From Favolaschia claudopus (taxonomy: Eukaryota; Basidiomycota; Agaricomycetes; Agaricales; Mycenaceae): a stretch of DNA of 64,000 nt. Numbering within the stretch: position 1 is the first letter of the stretch; every line of letters begins with the position of its first letter. Made by a program: the position numbers and the translations under genes. Shown in pieces: positions 35,754 to 48,239 of the stretch. A model generated the notes under the pieces. The model did not search any database. It saw nothing but the letters and a program-made list of their open reading frames with translations, and was not told the origin of the DNA. Location of the stretch: positions 248,001-312,000 of the forward strand of contig JAWWNJ010000032.1 of assembly GCA_037176885.1 (NCBI GenBank). The letters run 5' to 3'.

Positions 35754-37314
35754 ATGGGCGTAAATTACCTGGTTCCTTTCTTACCACGTCGTCCAACGCA
35801 CATGAGACGATGGACTCAAGGCGCCGCCCTTGTTCGCTCTCGTTGTAGTCCCACTTGCAGGCACTATTCTGTCCAACCGCAAAAACAGGCCACGTCGCCG
35901 TCACATGCGTCCCCGACGCCCCCGACACCTCGTCCACCGCCGCCACAGGCGTTCCCCACGCGTCGCGACCCCTCAGCCCTCGTCTCCCATGAGCTTGACG
36001 CGCTACGGCAAAGTCTGCTCGGTCTTCTTGGCACTGCGCACCCCGGACTGGACGAGATTGCAAAATACTATTTTTTACATCCGTCAAAGCAAATGCGCCC
36101 GCTGCTCGTGCTGCTGTTTGCGCGCGCGACGAACGGGCTGGGCTCAGGCTGGCGGGACCGGCGCTGGGCCGCCGAATGCGACGGCGCCGGGGGTCGGGCA
36201 GAAGAGCTCGACCGACCCCTCACGCGCTCTGACGTCCTCAACGATTGCAACCCGTCCATGCCTGACACCACCGCGTCTTTTTCCTCCGTGTTCTCTCTCA
36301 TACCTCCTGCGCCGCTTCCCCCGCGTCCACCACTCCCCGCAGCGTTCTTACCGCTTTCCGCGACTGGCGCAGAACTTGCGCCGGGGGGTCCCGGGGGCTT
36401 GTTACCGACACAGCGCCGCCTGGCGCAGATCGTGGAAATGATTCACGTCGCATCGCTGCTACACGACGACGTCATCGACGCGTCTGCGCTCCGTCGCGGT
36501 GTCCCCTCTGCGCCCGCAGCCTTTGGAAACAAGCTCGCAGTCCTCGGAGGCGATTTCCTTCTTGGCCGTGCAAGTGCCGCGCTCTCGCGTCTCGGAGACA
36601 TGGAGGTTGTCGAGCTGATAGCCAGCGTCATTGCGAACCTCGTCGAGGGTGAGATTTTGCAGATGAAAGACGTGCATCGCGCGGAGGTGCCGAAAACCGG
36701 CGGCGAGGCGTGGAATATCTATCTCAAAAAGACGTATCTCAAAACTGCGAGTCTTATGGCCAAGGGGTGCCGTGCGAGTGTTATTTTGGGCGGCTGCGCG
36801 CAGGGTGAGGTGTGGAAGGAGCTGGCATACGCGTTTGGACGGAATTTTGGGCTGGCGTTTCAGGTACGTGTATTTTGTCGACTCTCAATGGCTCATTGAA
36901 TTCATTGCTTTTCTTGGGCAGCTGGTGGACGACGTCTTGGACTACGACGCAGGTGAAGCGACGCTAGGCAAACCGGGGGGCGCGGATCTGAAATTAGGGC
37001 TCGCTACTGGACCCGCGTTGTTTGCGTGGGAGGAACATCCTGAGATGGGTCCACTGATAATGCGCAAATTTGAGCAGGAAGGCGACGTTGAGCTCGTATG
37101 TTACATTTCCTTCTTGCTCGTATTTCTACAACGCTTAAATTTTCTGTATCAGGCACGCGACCTCGTACGACGTTCCTCGGGCGTTGAACGCACACGAGAC
37201 CTCGCACGAGCACACGCAGACAAGGCGCGCGAGCTTCTGCAGGGACTGCCGGAGAGCGAAGCGCGGGCATCGCTTGAGCTACTTACAGACCGTGTTGTGA
37301 CACGGACGTGGTGA
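35754..37314 (+). CDS. COQ1: Polyprenyl diphosphate synthase Coq1 (mitochondrial)
   Basis: Trans-prenyltransferase that builds the isoprenoid tail of ubiquinone from IPP and an allylic starter, on the matrix side of the mitochondrial inner membrane. The N-terminus is Arg-rich and lacks acids (MRRWTQGAALVRSRCSPTCR, from an in-frame ATG at 35802), a typical import signal; ATG 35754 is a possible longer start. The catalytic motifs are present: first Asp-rich SLLHDDVIDASALRRGVPSA and second LAFQLVDDVLDYD. KQMRPLLVLLFARAT, GNKLAVLGGDFLLGRASAAL and KTASLMAKGCRASVILGG are also conserved. Two introns are visible: about 36863-36920, just before the second Asp-rich motif, and about 37096-37152. A Pro-rich insert before the first Asp motif is usual in mushroom homologues. 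Stop TGA at 37312-37314. The chain length made cannot be judged. Confidence 0.92.
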
Positions 37315-37638
37315 CACTGGGCGCGCCGGACGATGCTTTACGTCGGACGTGATTAGAACAAGTACTGTAGACACGCTTGACTTGACGAACTGCTAATCGG
37401 GCTTTCTTGTAGTACATATATATACATATACAACTCAGATACATATTCGGATTTAAAGAAGTTGAAGACGGAGAGATAGTACAAGGTGGAGTGCCGTGAG
37501 ATGAAAGTGAACCCAAGATACGATGCCCTTCGTGTAAACTTCAAGGTACACTCAACCGAATCAATCAAGTTCGAAGGCTAGATAGATATTCGCTAGTGTG
37601 TGGGTGCCGGTTGACGGACAGAAGTATAGGGAAACACA

Positions 37639-39177
37639 CTAAATGAAGAGGGTTAACCCCTGCGACCAAAGTATCTTCATTTCTTTGTCGAACTCGTCGC
37701 TGAAACGGGTCTCAGGTGGATCTGTGTATTTGTTCACGAATGAAAAGTCCTTCAAGCGAGCCACGCGTGGTGGAGATGACATTCCCTCCAGCTCATCGTC
37801 CAACCACCACCGCGAGCGTATCATCTTGACAAGATTCTGCTCGTCGAAATCGCGGCCGGCGTCCCGAATGTGAAAGACTTGGAGCTTAGGCGCGAGCGGT
37901 GGGGATTCGGAGTCGGGTGTATAGCGGAATGCCTCGAAGAATTCGTCGTTTACGCCTTCCATGTCTGTCAGGCTGTATTCGAATTTCTTGAGATGTGGGA
38001 CGAGCGGGAGGATGTCGAGAAGATTATGCGAGAAGACGCAGGCAGACAACTCTAGATCTTCGATGGTGTTGGATGACTGCATGAGGAATGGCACTAGATC
38101 TGGCTCCACCTCAGGGATATATCCTTCGGTAATGCCCGCATTTTCAAGTGAAAGGGCGAGCTCTAGCGATTTGAGGATTGGACATTCGAAACGTCGAAGG
38201 AAGGGGCCAAAATGCTCGCCTGTGGAGCATATGCGAATGACAATACGCAACTTCTCCAGCTGGTCGAAGGTCATCGGCGTGGAGACGTCAGGAACGGAAA
38301 TGCTCGACCATTGATCTGCACAGATCATAGCGGAGACCAGGTTCGGGCATTGGGCGAGGATATCGAGACAGACTTGGCCGGATTGGTAGCGAAAATCAAG
38401 GCGAGTGAGTTGATTCCAAGGGATGGAGGGAATGTGCGAAAGTCCGGTGACCAATTCGATGGTGACATCGCGAAGGCACGGAGCACGTCGAAAAGTGTCT
38501 GCAACGTCTGCTGACAATTTGGGGCAGACGAGGCAAAGACGTTCCAAGTTTTCCATGACGCCGACCGGAATCTTGGATAGAAGGGAGTAATCCACCCCCG
38601 ACGGATCCGTCTCGAATGAGTCGTAGGAAAAGGTGAAACTTTTCCACCTTTGAGCATTTCGAAGTATAGACGAGACAAGAGGAGAATTGGGGTCATTGTG
38701 GGGTTGGTCATATTGCAAGGCGACGGAGATTGGCACGTGCGCAGAGCGCTCCAAGAACAGATTGTTCATGGGGATGTTCACGGGCATCTTGGTGGCTACA
38801 GGAGATAGGCTGTAGAACGAGTTGGTCCACTTCCAAGGTGGAGTGATGGGAAACTCCCACTCGGCCCACAATTGCGGTGTGTTCAGGATGACCTGTCTCC
38901 AGAGTGTGCAGACCCAACTCATGATCACCACTTCCACTGGACGGCCCAAACCGTCCGTCGTCCCGGATTTGTACGGCGGCACCAAGAGCACGGTGCGCAA
39001 GATACGAGTCAGTAGCTCGTACGGTAGACCGTTTATGTGAGGCCAGGGTTTGGGCATTTCTTGGGAGGGAACCCTCAGAGGCGATTGCGATGAAGGTATG
39101 GCAGGCTGGGATTGATTCATGATGGCGCCGTTTCTAAAGCTAAAATCAGCAATTAATTGTGGAACGCGATCAAACAT
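37639..39177 (-). CDS. F-box / leucine-rich-like protein
   Basis: Single uninterrupted frame of 512 codons, paralogous to 33188 and to the pseudogene at 30933. The start may be ATG 39177 or, more like its relatives, ATG 39120 (MNQSQPAIPSS). The F-box is at about residues 45-100 (HINGLPYELLTRILRTVLLV, VVIMSWVCTLWRQVI, NTPQLWAEWEF). The body has irregular leucine-rich units: IPWNQLTRLDFRYQSGQVCL, FGPFLRRFECPILKSLELAL, LVPFLMQSSNTIEDLELSAC. The C-terminal family block is MIRSRWWLDDE to LWSQGLTLFI, with TAG at 37639-37641. Likely a substrate-binding subunit of an SCF E3 ligase; the target is unknown. Such F-box families are strongly expanded in Agaricomycetes. The gene is intact, with no intron in the coding region. 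Confidence 0.82.
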   Translation of the reverse strand: MFDRVPQLIADFSFRNGAIMNQSQPAIPSSQSPLRVPSQEMPKPWPHINGLPYELLTRILRTVLLVPPYKSGTTDGLGRPVEVVIMSWVCTLWRQVILNTPQLWAEWEFPITPPWKWTNSFYSLSPVATKMPVNIPMNNLFLERSAHVPISVALQYDQPHNDPNSPLVSSILRNAQRWKSFTFSYDSFETDPSGVDYSLLSKIPVGVMENLERLCLVCPKLSADVADTFRRAPCLRDVTIELVTGLSHIPSIPWNQLTRLDFRYQSGQVCLDILAQCPNLVSAMICADQWSSISVPDVSTPMTFDQLEKLRIVIRICSTGEHFGPFLRRFECPILKSLELALSLENAGITEGYIPEVEPDLVPFLMQSSNTIEDLELSACVFSHNLLDILPLVPHLKKFEYSLTDMEGVNDEFFEAFRYTPDSESPPLAPKLQVFHIRDAGRDFDEQNLVKMIRSRWWLDDELEGMSSPPRVARLKDFSFVNKYTDPPETRFSDEFDKEMKILWSQGLTLFI

Positions 39178-41473
39178 ACGAGGCCGAAAATGGACTTTGT
39201 ATCAAATTTCTTTTCTGAACTCGGAGGGTTGGCGCAGATTTGGAGTGAGGCGTCCTATTCGAAGATTCACGTATTAGAATGCGGTTTGAGTTCAAGATTG
39301 AATTGTGAGCTTGTCGGCGTCGTCGAGGTTAAGATACGACACCTGCGGCAATGTCTCAGAATGTCTCAGTCTAGGTCAGATGATGGTGGTCAATTTGCCA
39401 ATTGATACATTCCATTCTACAGCTTGGCGCCGAGCGAATACCGGGTCAATACGAGCTCAAGGGCAAATGGAAGGGAGAGTGTTATGCATATAGAGGAAAA
39501 AGTGATTGCAGCCACAGTCTGATCAGGATAACAAATTGGCAAGTTATGCACAGAGAGTCCTTGCCCACGCGAGGCTTACTGCCATCGTAGTGTACAAGTC
39601 AAGTGTGCAGGGTGTTGATAGCAACGGCAAGGATCGCATTCTTTGGCTGGAATTTGCGAGGGTATGATAGCGAGCGGTATAAGTCCAAAAATGATCTCGA
39701 AATCGAACCCAAGTCGTGTCAATCCTTGGGTTGTAATGGAGAGAGCTTTGAGCAGAAGTCGACTGCGCTGCTGAGCGCTGAACTCAGAGTGAAGGAATGA
39801 AGGGCAAGGTTCGGGTCAAGTTGTGTTGTGCTCGGGTGCCATCGGCCGAAACCAAAACCAACCTTCCAGTTCACCACCACACACCCTTGTGCACGACACT
39901 GCAGGACAACGCAGAGAGGTAGCTCTGGGCTGATTCTATGCTTTCACCTTGCGTACGATTTTCCTATTTCTGGAATTGCCAGACTCCTGCGCTCCTTGAC
40001 CTGCAAACGCTCACGATTCTGGATCGTCAAGTCACGAATGGCTTTTATTAGCTTCTTTTCGCCACATACACTTGGAAAATCGGGCTTCGCAGTGGAAATG
40101 AGTGGACTATTCCATGCAAATTCACTGCTTGTCGGACTCGAAGGCCCTCGCTCAGCTCTTGCGCTTTTTCAATAATCGCGTTTTAACTGGCGTCGCGCCT
40201 CTCCACCCGTCTGTGACAATGTTTTTCTGCTCTAACGACAATAACTTGCATGGAGCCCAAGATATCTATACTTCCAGGTTGCTGTGGGGTCTCTCTTGAC
40301 CGATCTTCGTCGCAAGGCAAGTCCGATTTCTTCAATTCCTCTGCTCCTTTTGCAGGGGCTTATCCAGGGAGATCCAGGGCAACACAGATATGGTAGCGCA
40401 GCTCCCAACAGGGTCGGATCGCCTGTGCACCCGGGTCACCGGCGAATCAAGGTTTCAAGTTTAACACCACGACACGTTGTCGTCTGTTCCTTGGCGCTCG
40501 CTAGCAGTCGCTAGCGGTGAATGCGCCTTCTTCTCATCGTGATTGGCGACCTTGACCGCGGAAGATTTGCTGTATCGGCGTTCGCTTCTTTCTCCTCTCA
40601 ATTTCGCTTTCTGCCTGTGGACTCAACTGGACTCAACCTCTACAGTGCAGACTGTTCTTCCCCAAATCATCCTTCTAATACGTCGACGTCAGTACGCGAT
40701 ATCACAGGTGAACACGAAACCCGGTCCGAAACGACGGAGGTCCCAGTATAGCAACCGCCAAATGCGGCCTTTTGATCTTGATGCGCACCATGCTTTGCCG
40801 TCCATCCAAAACTCGCGTCAAGACGCGTTTTCTGCTGTTCAAGACTCTCGTGGGCGTGTCACTGGTGTCTTACAGCCGGAACGAAGGTTCAAGACGCGTG
40901 ATTGATGGAGAAGGAGGGGTACTGGAGCAGAACGAATGATCATAGTCCCCTCGGATATTGATGGCAATAAAGGCTCCTGAGTTAAGCAAGACGAGCAATG
41001 GTGAGAGAAATGGATAGAAAATAGGACAAGTTGCGGTGTATAGCGTATATACGGGTACTGTCGGGCACCGTCTTCGGAGAAAGAGTCTTATTGGGCGACC
41101 TGAGAGCCTTGAAGCGACTTTAGCGGACGTAAGATCAAAAGTGATCGAACGGCGGCCCTCTCCCAGAGCCAGCTAACGGCTTGTGCTTCTTGCCTCTTAC
41201 TACTCTGCGTAGTCTGCTTGCTCGCTGTCTTGCTCGTTGCGTTGCTGAAGCCGTATCGCTCTTTGAACTCTCTCTGACGTTCTGGACGACTTAATATCAC
41301 AGCTAGCTGACCCTTTGGGCTTCTTTCCATCTAATACCCTCAAAGAGTCGTTCGTTTCGACTTTCCACTGTCTCTTCGACTCCTTGATAGCCCCTCTACG
41401 ACGGCGTTTCTTAGCCTAATACTAATCTTCGCCACGACCCGGAATCTTCTTTGTTCAATCCCCTGACGCCGCC
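39178..41473. other. Long intergenic region, no gene recognised
   Basis: About 2.3 kb with only short frames, none with a known domain or a convincing splice pattern. No RNA gene, long repeat or transposon end was seen. Confidence 0.5.
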
Positions 41474-44154
41474 ATGCTCATAAAACTAACACCTCCATCG
41501 TCGCCCTCCCCGACTCCGACCATCCTGTTCGCTCTTGTGTTCGCTGACCCACCTGCTCATCTTCCATTACCTCCTGCCTGGGCTGCGCAGCTTGCTCGTC
41601 TCGCGGCAGACGACCTTGAGGCGCCCCCAACCCTTCACGCTCTCGACCGTGCCGCCGCGTTCCCCTCTCTGCTCTCAGAGGTTCTATTCGATCTTCCCCG
41701 TGGTCGAATCTTCTGTTCCTTCCTTGATGGCGCAATGGAGGAGTGGGAACTCGGTCCACGATGTGCGCAGATGCTTTCCTGCGTTATTCAGGATGTCGAG
41801 GAAAGCGGACGAGCTGAGGAACGAGCGCGTGAATGGCAGCAGGCCATTGAGGCTGAACGTGCCCGAATGGAGAGGGAGGTTAGTGACAGTGAGAAGGAGC
41901 GGGAGCGGGCGGAGAAGGAGAGAGAGGCCGAGTTGGAGAGGGCATATGAAGAGAAGATGCAGAATCTGCGAGACAAAGGCAAGGGTAAAACTCAAAGTCT
42001 GAACTCTCCGCCGGCATCTCTGAAGGGTGCCGCACGACCCAAAGGACGGTTGCATCGTTCAAGATCTCTGTTAATGGCTCTGGTCGCGTAAGTGCTCTCT
42101 TTCATTGTTCGTCCCCTTTCAACTTCCAATTGTACCTCTCTCTTGAGCAAAGGCACTTTGTTCTCTCTTTCCTTGTAACCTTCCCACCCTTGTTCCCCTC
42201 TTTTTGGTTGCCTTATTAGGTTACTTGTGTTTCAGTGCCTATGACGTTGACTGCTATTCCCTTTTCGTATCATCTTTCTCGCAAATTTAGCTTACATCTC
42301 GTCAGATCTTTTTCGTCCCCAAGCTCTTCGTCTTCCTCATCAAAAGCACCGGCTTCCGCACCACCGACCCGCACCTGTTATTCCGACGCTTCCCCACGTG
42401 CTCCTTCACCTCTGCGTGCATTTGCACGCCGCGCATCCTTCACCTCCCTTTCTGCCCATGCTCGAACAGATTCGACGTCTACGTCTATATCCGTCAGGTC
42501 AGATTCCCCACCCCCGTCACCGACTCAACCCCCACGCGCACGCTCCTTTACTGCATCTCCACCTCCTCCTTCCAGCTCCTCCGACGATCCCTTTCAGAAC
42601 CTCGCGACTCCGCCAGGCTCCGCCCCTCCTTCAGCTCCATCCTCAGCGTTTTCCACCCAACAAACGCGTGCCCGTCCTCGGCACGAAGAGTTAGGTCCTC
42701 GGGCTCTACGTCGTCGTGCGCGTTCAACGCTGGTGGACGCTTTTCGCTTACATGTTCTCCCGGCGCTTGGTACGCGCGTAGGGCTGTTCGAGTCTGCAGG
42801 TGCCTCTTTGCTTCCCCTGTCGCCAAGCTCGGAAGACCACGAGTATTTCGGCACCCTCGAGCACGATTTATCACGGGATCGTGGAGGCGGTTACCACGCC
42901 TGGGTTGCGCGAAGCATGCTGCGCCGCGCAGAGGCGCGGATGCGGGAACTCGAGGGACAGTGGCCAACGCTGGTCACGCCCGCGCACAGGCATGGGCACA
43001 AACAGGAGACGTCGGGAGGATCGGATGTACTTTCACCACTATCCGTTTCCTTCCCGTCACCTGTGTCGCCGAGAGAAACGACGTTTGAGCCGTGGTCGTC
43101 TTCGGAAAGCGAGGATGATAGCGAAAGCGAAAGCGAGACTGAAGGGGCAAGTGAGGTGGACAGTCTGCCCGGTGGATTCGGTGAGGACAACGACGACGAC
43201 GATTCGGACGGCTCGTCGGTGCACACACCCGAGTCGGGACACAGCATCGGCTATGGGCACCCCGGACGCAGGAGCGGATCTTCACATGTCCAGGACGTAT
43301 CGACGAGCAGTACAAGCTCGTATTTCACGTGCGCAGATGATGAAGAAGCCGATGATGGAGTCAACGACGAGAAGCAGACAAACTCGCATATGCGAAGCGC
43401 AGCTCACAGGCACAGGCGCAATGCGTCGGACCGTTTGATACGTCGGGAGGAGCGGGAGCGAAGGCGCGTGGAAAAGGCAGCACGGGCCGAGCATATGGCT
43501 TTTGTGCGCATGACCGCGCGGCTGAGAAGGGTGCTTGTGCATGGGGAGGCGGCGAGGAGTTTGGTGAGGATGCAGCGTGCGGAGGGCGAGCGAGTGCGTG
43601 AGGGGCGGGGAGTGAGGCGGGCGTGGCTGGATAAGAAGGGTGGAGGGGCAGCGGTACCGGCTCAGGCGTTCAGGCCGACGGGATTGCGCGCGGTCTGGGA
43701 TGCGGAGGATGCGGCTAGGGAGGCTGATATGATGGAAAGCAGCTTTGTCAATGAGAGGCCGCCTCCGTATGAGGATATCATGCCTCCGCCTGTGCGTCGT
43801 TCACGTCCAAGCCCGCCGATCCATCGTACCGCTGTGCAGGCACTGGCACACCTTGACGAGCTCGAGCGGGAGGACACCGACCTTGAGGACGCTCTCGATG
43901 ACCTCAATATCGATGTGGACCTTGTCGAGCATCTCGACCTCACTGACGCGCTGGACATCGAAGGGATGGCCCTGGTAGTGGATGGAGATCTGGATGAAGA
44001 CGACGATGGGGTACCTGTGGATGTGTTTGCTGATGTTGGACATGGTGGTAAGGGCCGAGCAGTGCGTGGAAGGCGCGTGCCGGTGCCACTTGTTAAGGGG
44101 AAGGTGCAGGGGATGCGCGAAGTGTGGGAGCGTCGAAGGGTTGCGGCGGCTTAA
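41474..44154 (+). CDS. Low-complexity hypothetical protein
   Basis: Two long frames joined by one probable intron at 42088-42290 (donor GTAAGT, acceptor TTTAG), which keeps the frame. The first exon, from ATG 41474, encodes LPPAWAAQLARLAADDLE, VLFDLPRGRIFCSFLDGAME, then a Glu/Arg-rich helix of about 60 residues (EERAREWQQAIEAERARMER onward), probably a coiled coil. The second exon is Ser/Pro-rich, then has a more ordered part (RSTLVDAFRLHVLPALGTRV, YHAWVARSMLRRAEARMREL), an acidic Ser/Glu/Asp tract, a basic helix (LIRREERERRRVEKAARAEH), PPPYEDIMPPP, and an acidic C-terminal stretch ending in a basic tail. Stop at 44152-44154. I know no family for it. The PPPYE motif could bind WW domains; that is only a suggestion. 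The intron is inferred, and two separate genes are possible. Confidence 0.65.
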
Positions 44155-46764
44155 GCGACTCAAAACTTAACGTTCCAGACAGGTAGGGCTCTGTTCATCC
44201 ACAAGCCTTGCGTTTGTTGACCGTCATGCAGGACTAACGATTTGCATTTCTAATGATCAACCCCGACGAAGGACATGGAGTCATTGTAATCATACGCATT
44301 CTGCCTGGCGCCACGTTCAATAGTGTCGCTGGGTTTGACGGCGCGTTGATTCTCTTCCGTTCGGAGGGCATTTTTTTCTTCTAACGTCAACCAATTCTAA
44401 ACGCTTCAAGTTCTTTCATCCATCGTTCTTTTTAATACCCTCATCAGCATTTTTACGACGTTTTACGACCTATATTGCTTCATCATCCACCCGGTTGGTT
44501 TTCAACCATCGATTCCACCGTTCATCCATCCATCGTTCCCCATCAGCATTCGAACATTCACACTCACGTATTTACATATATTCCAGTAGAACGAGTCGTC
44601 TTGGCATTGCATATCTTGAACCTAACAGCAACTCACTGTACATATACCACCCACACCCATTACTTACTTAGTTAGCATCGCATCCCTCATCGCTGCCCGT
44701 TCCAGGGTTTTTGGAATTCACACATCCCCGTTGCATTACACAAAGTTACCTTAGGATATTCACTTATTTTGCTTTGCATGATTTGGTAGTTGTGGACAGT
44801 TTATTCGATTGCACCGAGTCAACACCACTAAGTTTTCCAAAACCATTCCCGGAGAGCAGCGGCACCCACGACCGCGGTTGATGGAGAAGTTACATAACAC
44901 AGCCACACACTCTCTTGCTTCCGCCTTTCATCTCATGTTGGTATCTAAGATCAAGCTCAAGCCTGGTTACATCTGCGCCGGATGGACGAACTGGCTATCG
45001 ATCACAAGCACTTCCAACTCAAAGAAACCGGATGCAATGAACGCAACTTCCTAATTCGGCCTCATATAGTTTGGCATCAGCACCTGGAATAAGCACTCGT
45101 TCTTTTCTTGCCCGACCTCACGTTCATTTCTCGTGCTGGGCTCAAATTATGCCCTTCTCATTGCCGCATTGATCCTGATGTCCCTCACTCTTTTTTCGAT
45201 TTATCCGATTCAAATTTCATATGGAATCCTAGCTCATACATCGGCTCGTCGAGACGACTGCCAATCCCTTGCCGATTTGTCTAGGCCATTGGCGCTGTGG
45301 GCGGTTAAATGTACAGTATAACATATCGCCCTTCTACCCATTTTTGAAACGGAGTAATCTTCTCTTCTTCCGGGAAACGTCCGTTTCACACTGTTCAACT
45401 TGCCTCTGCACCGGTTCCCGCCTGCCGCAGTCCGTGCCCTGTTCTAGAAGTTTGCTCCCCAGTCCGAGTACGAATCTTATATCTATAGCCCAAATATCTG
45501 CCCTGTTTATGGCTCGGTGACGGTTTTCCCGCAGTTTGTCTGAGTTTGCCCCTGACGGGGACCTCACACTCTTCTAGATGCTTAGCTTTGAGTCTATACA
45601 TGCTATGGGTGCGGTCGCACCTGCTTCCGTCACTTACACCCGATCCGCCACATCTTCGCTGTATTCTACCGGTAGCCTCCCGTCCTTCCTTATTTCTCGT
45701 TGCTAAACCGTTTCTTACGACTGGCCGCCGTTCACATACGCATGCAAGGTGATCAACTATCTATCGGACAACACAACTCATTGTTTCGGCCAACAGGACT
45801 GCAGTGCGACCGTCAATTCTTTTGTGGGTGCGCATCGGTGGATCAACGATATGGTACCGAATCGATGCCGGGGTCCGGCGTTAAATCGTGAACAGCCTTT
45901 GGGATGATTTATGGTTCAAGTTCACCCTCCCTCGAACCCCTTGCCTGCCTTACCCTGTTTCTAAGCGCGCAGTACGATCAATACGACCCAAATATCCACG
46001 AGATCAAAATTGGCTGAGTTTCAAAGGTTTCTTCCAACTTCCTACACTCATGCTGTCGATTTCACGCGCGCTATTGGCTGCACAAAATTGTGGGTGCTCT
46101 GGGCAAGCCTTGCCACGCGTCTGGTCATTCGATCAACCGCGTTGTGTCTTAGCGGTACTAGTTCGAGAATCAACAGCCATGATTCCTATGTCCGCCGTTG
46201 ATTGGCAAATTCCGTTGTTTGTGATCACACCGGACTAAGATTAAGATTTGCCGTCCAGAAATGACGGATGGATGGTTCTACACATTTCATCACACCTGGT
46301 TCCCCCTGCAATGAAATCGCAGCCAGCCGCGATGCTGGCATATAGATTTTAAAAAAATCTACGGTGTCTAAATCTGAACATGGTAGGTAGGAACAAAGAA
46401 GCCTGGAAGAACAGTGAAACCGTATCATCCCGTCGTCAATTGAACACTCCCACCAGGCAGCTTCGCAAGGACACGTCGTCGGCTCACAAATTCAAACGAA
46501 ATTCCCGAGCAGACCGAAAAGGTGTGTTTGAATTTTATGTTACAGTACAGTTCAAGTAATACGATGGTGGTAGTACGTGCGGTGGAGACATTAGTTCTAC
46601 ATGTATATGACGGTGAGAGCACAAGTAGACTGTCTACCCAGAGAGAGCGAGCTTGCAAGATATGTATACAGAGCTATGCGATTAAAGTCAATGCATGGAG
46701 GCGGCCGAATGACGCGAGATAATAATGCAATAAAAAAAACGACCGACGCTGGCGCGGGAAATAT
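44155..46764. other. Long intergenic region, no gene recognised
   Basis: About 2.6 kb, partly C/T-rich with short catccatcg-type direct repeats near 44418-44530. Several short frames exist, one membrane-like (45133-45321) without an ATG start, but none is convincing. Confidence 0.5.
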
Positions 46765-48239
46765 TTATGGTACTTTCTTCCGACAGTACACACTTTGACA
46801 CCGAATGTACTGGGCACGAGCGGCGGTGCGCAGTTCGGCCTCTGCATTGAGTTGCAGTTCGTCGACGATTGCCTCGGGTACGCCGCTCCCGAGTAATAAT
46901 GGCCGACCGGATTTCAGGAACGACTATAAGAAAAGGAGATCGGGGGATCAGTTATGGGCGGTTAGGTAGGGAGGGAGGGAAAGGCTCGGACCAGTATATC
47001 GTCTCTCATTTGTGAGCCGACTCGTCGCTGAAATTCGTTGAAGGAAGGATGCGGTGATACCGGTACCCAGTAGTCCTGGTACACGACTTCCTCAAATGCG
47101 GGGTGGGAGGTTATCCATTGCCGGAGATGTGTCGCGGCGTCCGGATCTCCGCCAGCGTTTCTCGCGGCCACGTTTGCGAAAATCATCCACCGAGCGACCC
47201 AAGGCTCGGCTATGGTGGAGGTTTCCAAATCGCACCGTCGGTGATTCCCGTCCGGCATGTGGTCGTAGACATGGAAGTCGAATTCCATGATGTCCAACAG
47301 CCCTGCTGGCCGTAGGCAGTGCGATATTTGGTCTATCAGTCTTGGGTAGTCCTTGATCTGGAGAAAACGAACGGAGTTGAGAATGGAGGGTATTTGGAGA
47401 AAAAGCATTCCGCACCCCGGAAGAAACCAAGCGTGCATGTACTACATTGAAGTCACCGTAGAAGTGCTCCAGTCCAAGATTTATGTCATCGACCTCACTC
47501 CTGGATTGTTTTGTCATAAATACCATAATTCGGGGATGAGCGGAAGTAAATACCTGCAATTGTCCGGCATTGACCTGGATGATGATACAAGGTTCAGAAC
47601 GGTGTGAATGTCGGTGAATTGACGAAGCTCACAAAGATTGCATGGGTACTAAATCGACCGCGACCGCCAAGCTATTCGGAAATTCTCTTGCGAGTTCCAT
47701 TATCCTGTCGGAAGGACGATAAGCGACTCACTAGTGTATTCAGAACTGGCGGACGTACCAGGCGCCACTACCACATCCCAAATCCAATACCGACTTCGTC
47801 TCACCAGGAACATCGTCTCGCATTACATCGGGAAGACATGTAGGATACTTCCCCATGATGTCGATGAACATTAGATGTTGGTGGTCTGCCAAAAATTGCG
47901 TGAATATCCCTGGATCAAGCGAAGAGGAGCAAATTGCGCACTGAGTCGGTCGAGTTCCTCGTCGTCGGCCGGAAGACGATATACCTCGGAATAGTTATTC
48001 AGATTCCTCCCGTACTCTTGCCTGTAGATGTGTCCTTGCAGGCTGGTCATAGACATGACTGAAGGGACCGGGGAGGGGGAACGCATGGAGACATCGACGG
48101 TCGTCCGAGAATCTCTTGAACTGCCAGCTTCACTGAAAGGAGGGAGGGAAGCGTTGGACTCGTCGTCGCTGTCGTGGTCGACGGCGGCGGGATAGTTGTA
48201 AGCCATGGATTGGCGTTGTAGGGAGCGAACGGCGGCCAT
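46765..48239 (-). CDS. SAM-dependent methyltransferase (LaeA/UMTA-like)
   Basis: Class I methyltransferase of the large fungal group that includes LaeA. From ATG 48239 the N-terminus is Ser/Asp-rich and disordered; a second ATG lies 11 codons on. Exons join as GHIYRQEYGRNLNNYSEVYR, ADDEELDRLNHQHLMFIDIM (across a 56-nt intron), then the SAM-binding motif I VLDLGCGSGAW, IMELAREFPNSLAVAVDLVP (motif post-I, with the acidic residue at the strand end), FYGDFNVVHARLVSSG, IKDYPRLIDQISHCLRPAGL and LDIMEFDFHVYD. The C-terminal exons give HPAFEEVVYQDYWVPVSPH and SFLKSGRPLLLGSG, ending RKKVP with TAA at 46765-46767. All seven or so introns restore frame. LaeA-like proteins regulate secondary metabolism and development, but most mushroom members are unstudied, so the role here is open. 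No biosynthetic cluster lies next to it. Confidence 0.85.

Noticed and set aside
45133..45321. Short membrane-like open frame
   Set aside because: No ATG start, no homology and no splice context; hydrophobic T-rich DNA gives such frames by chance.
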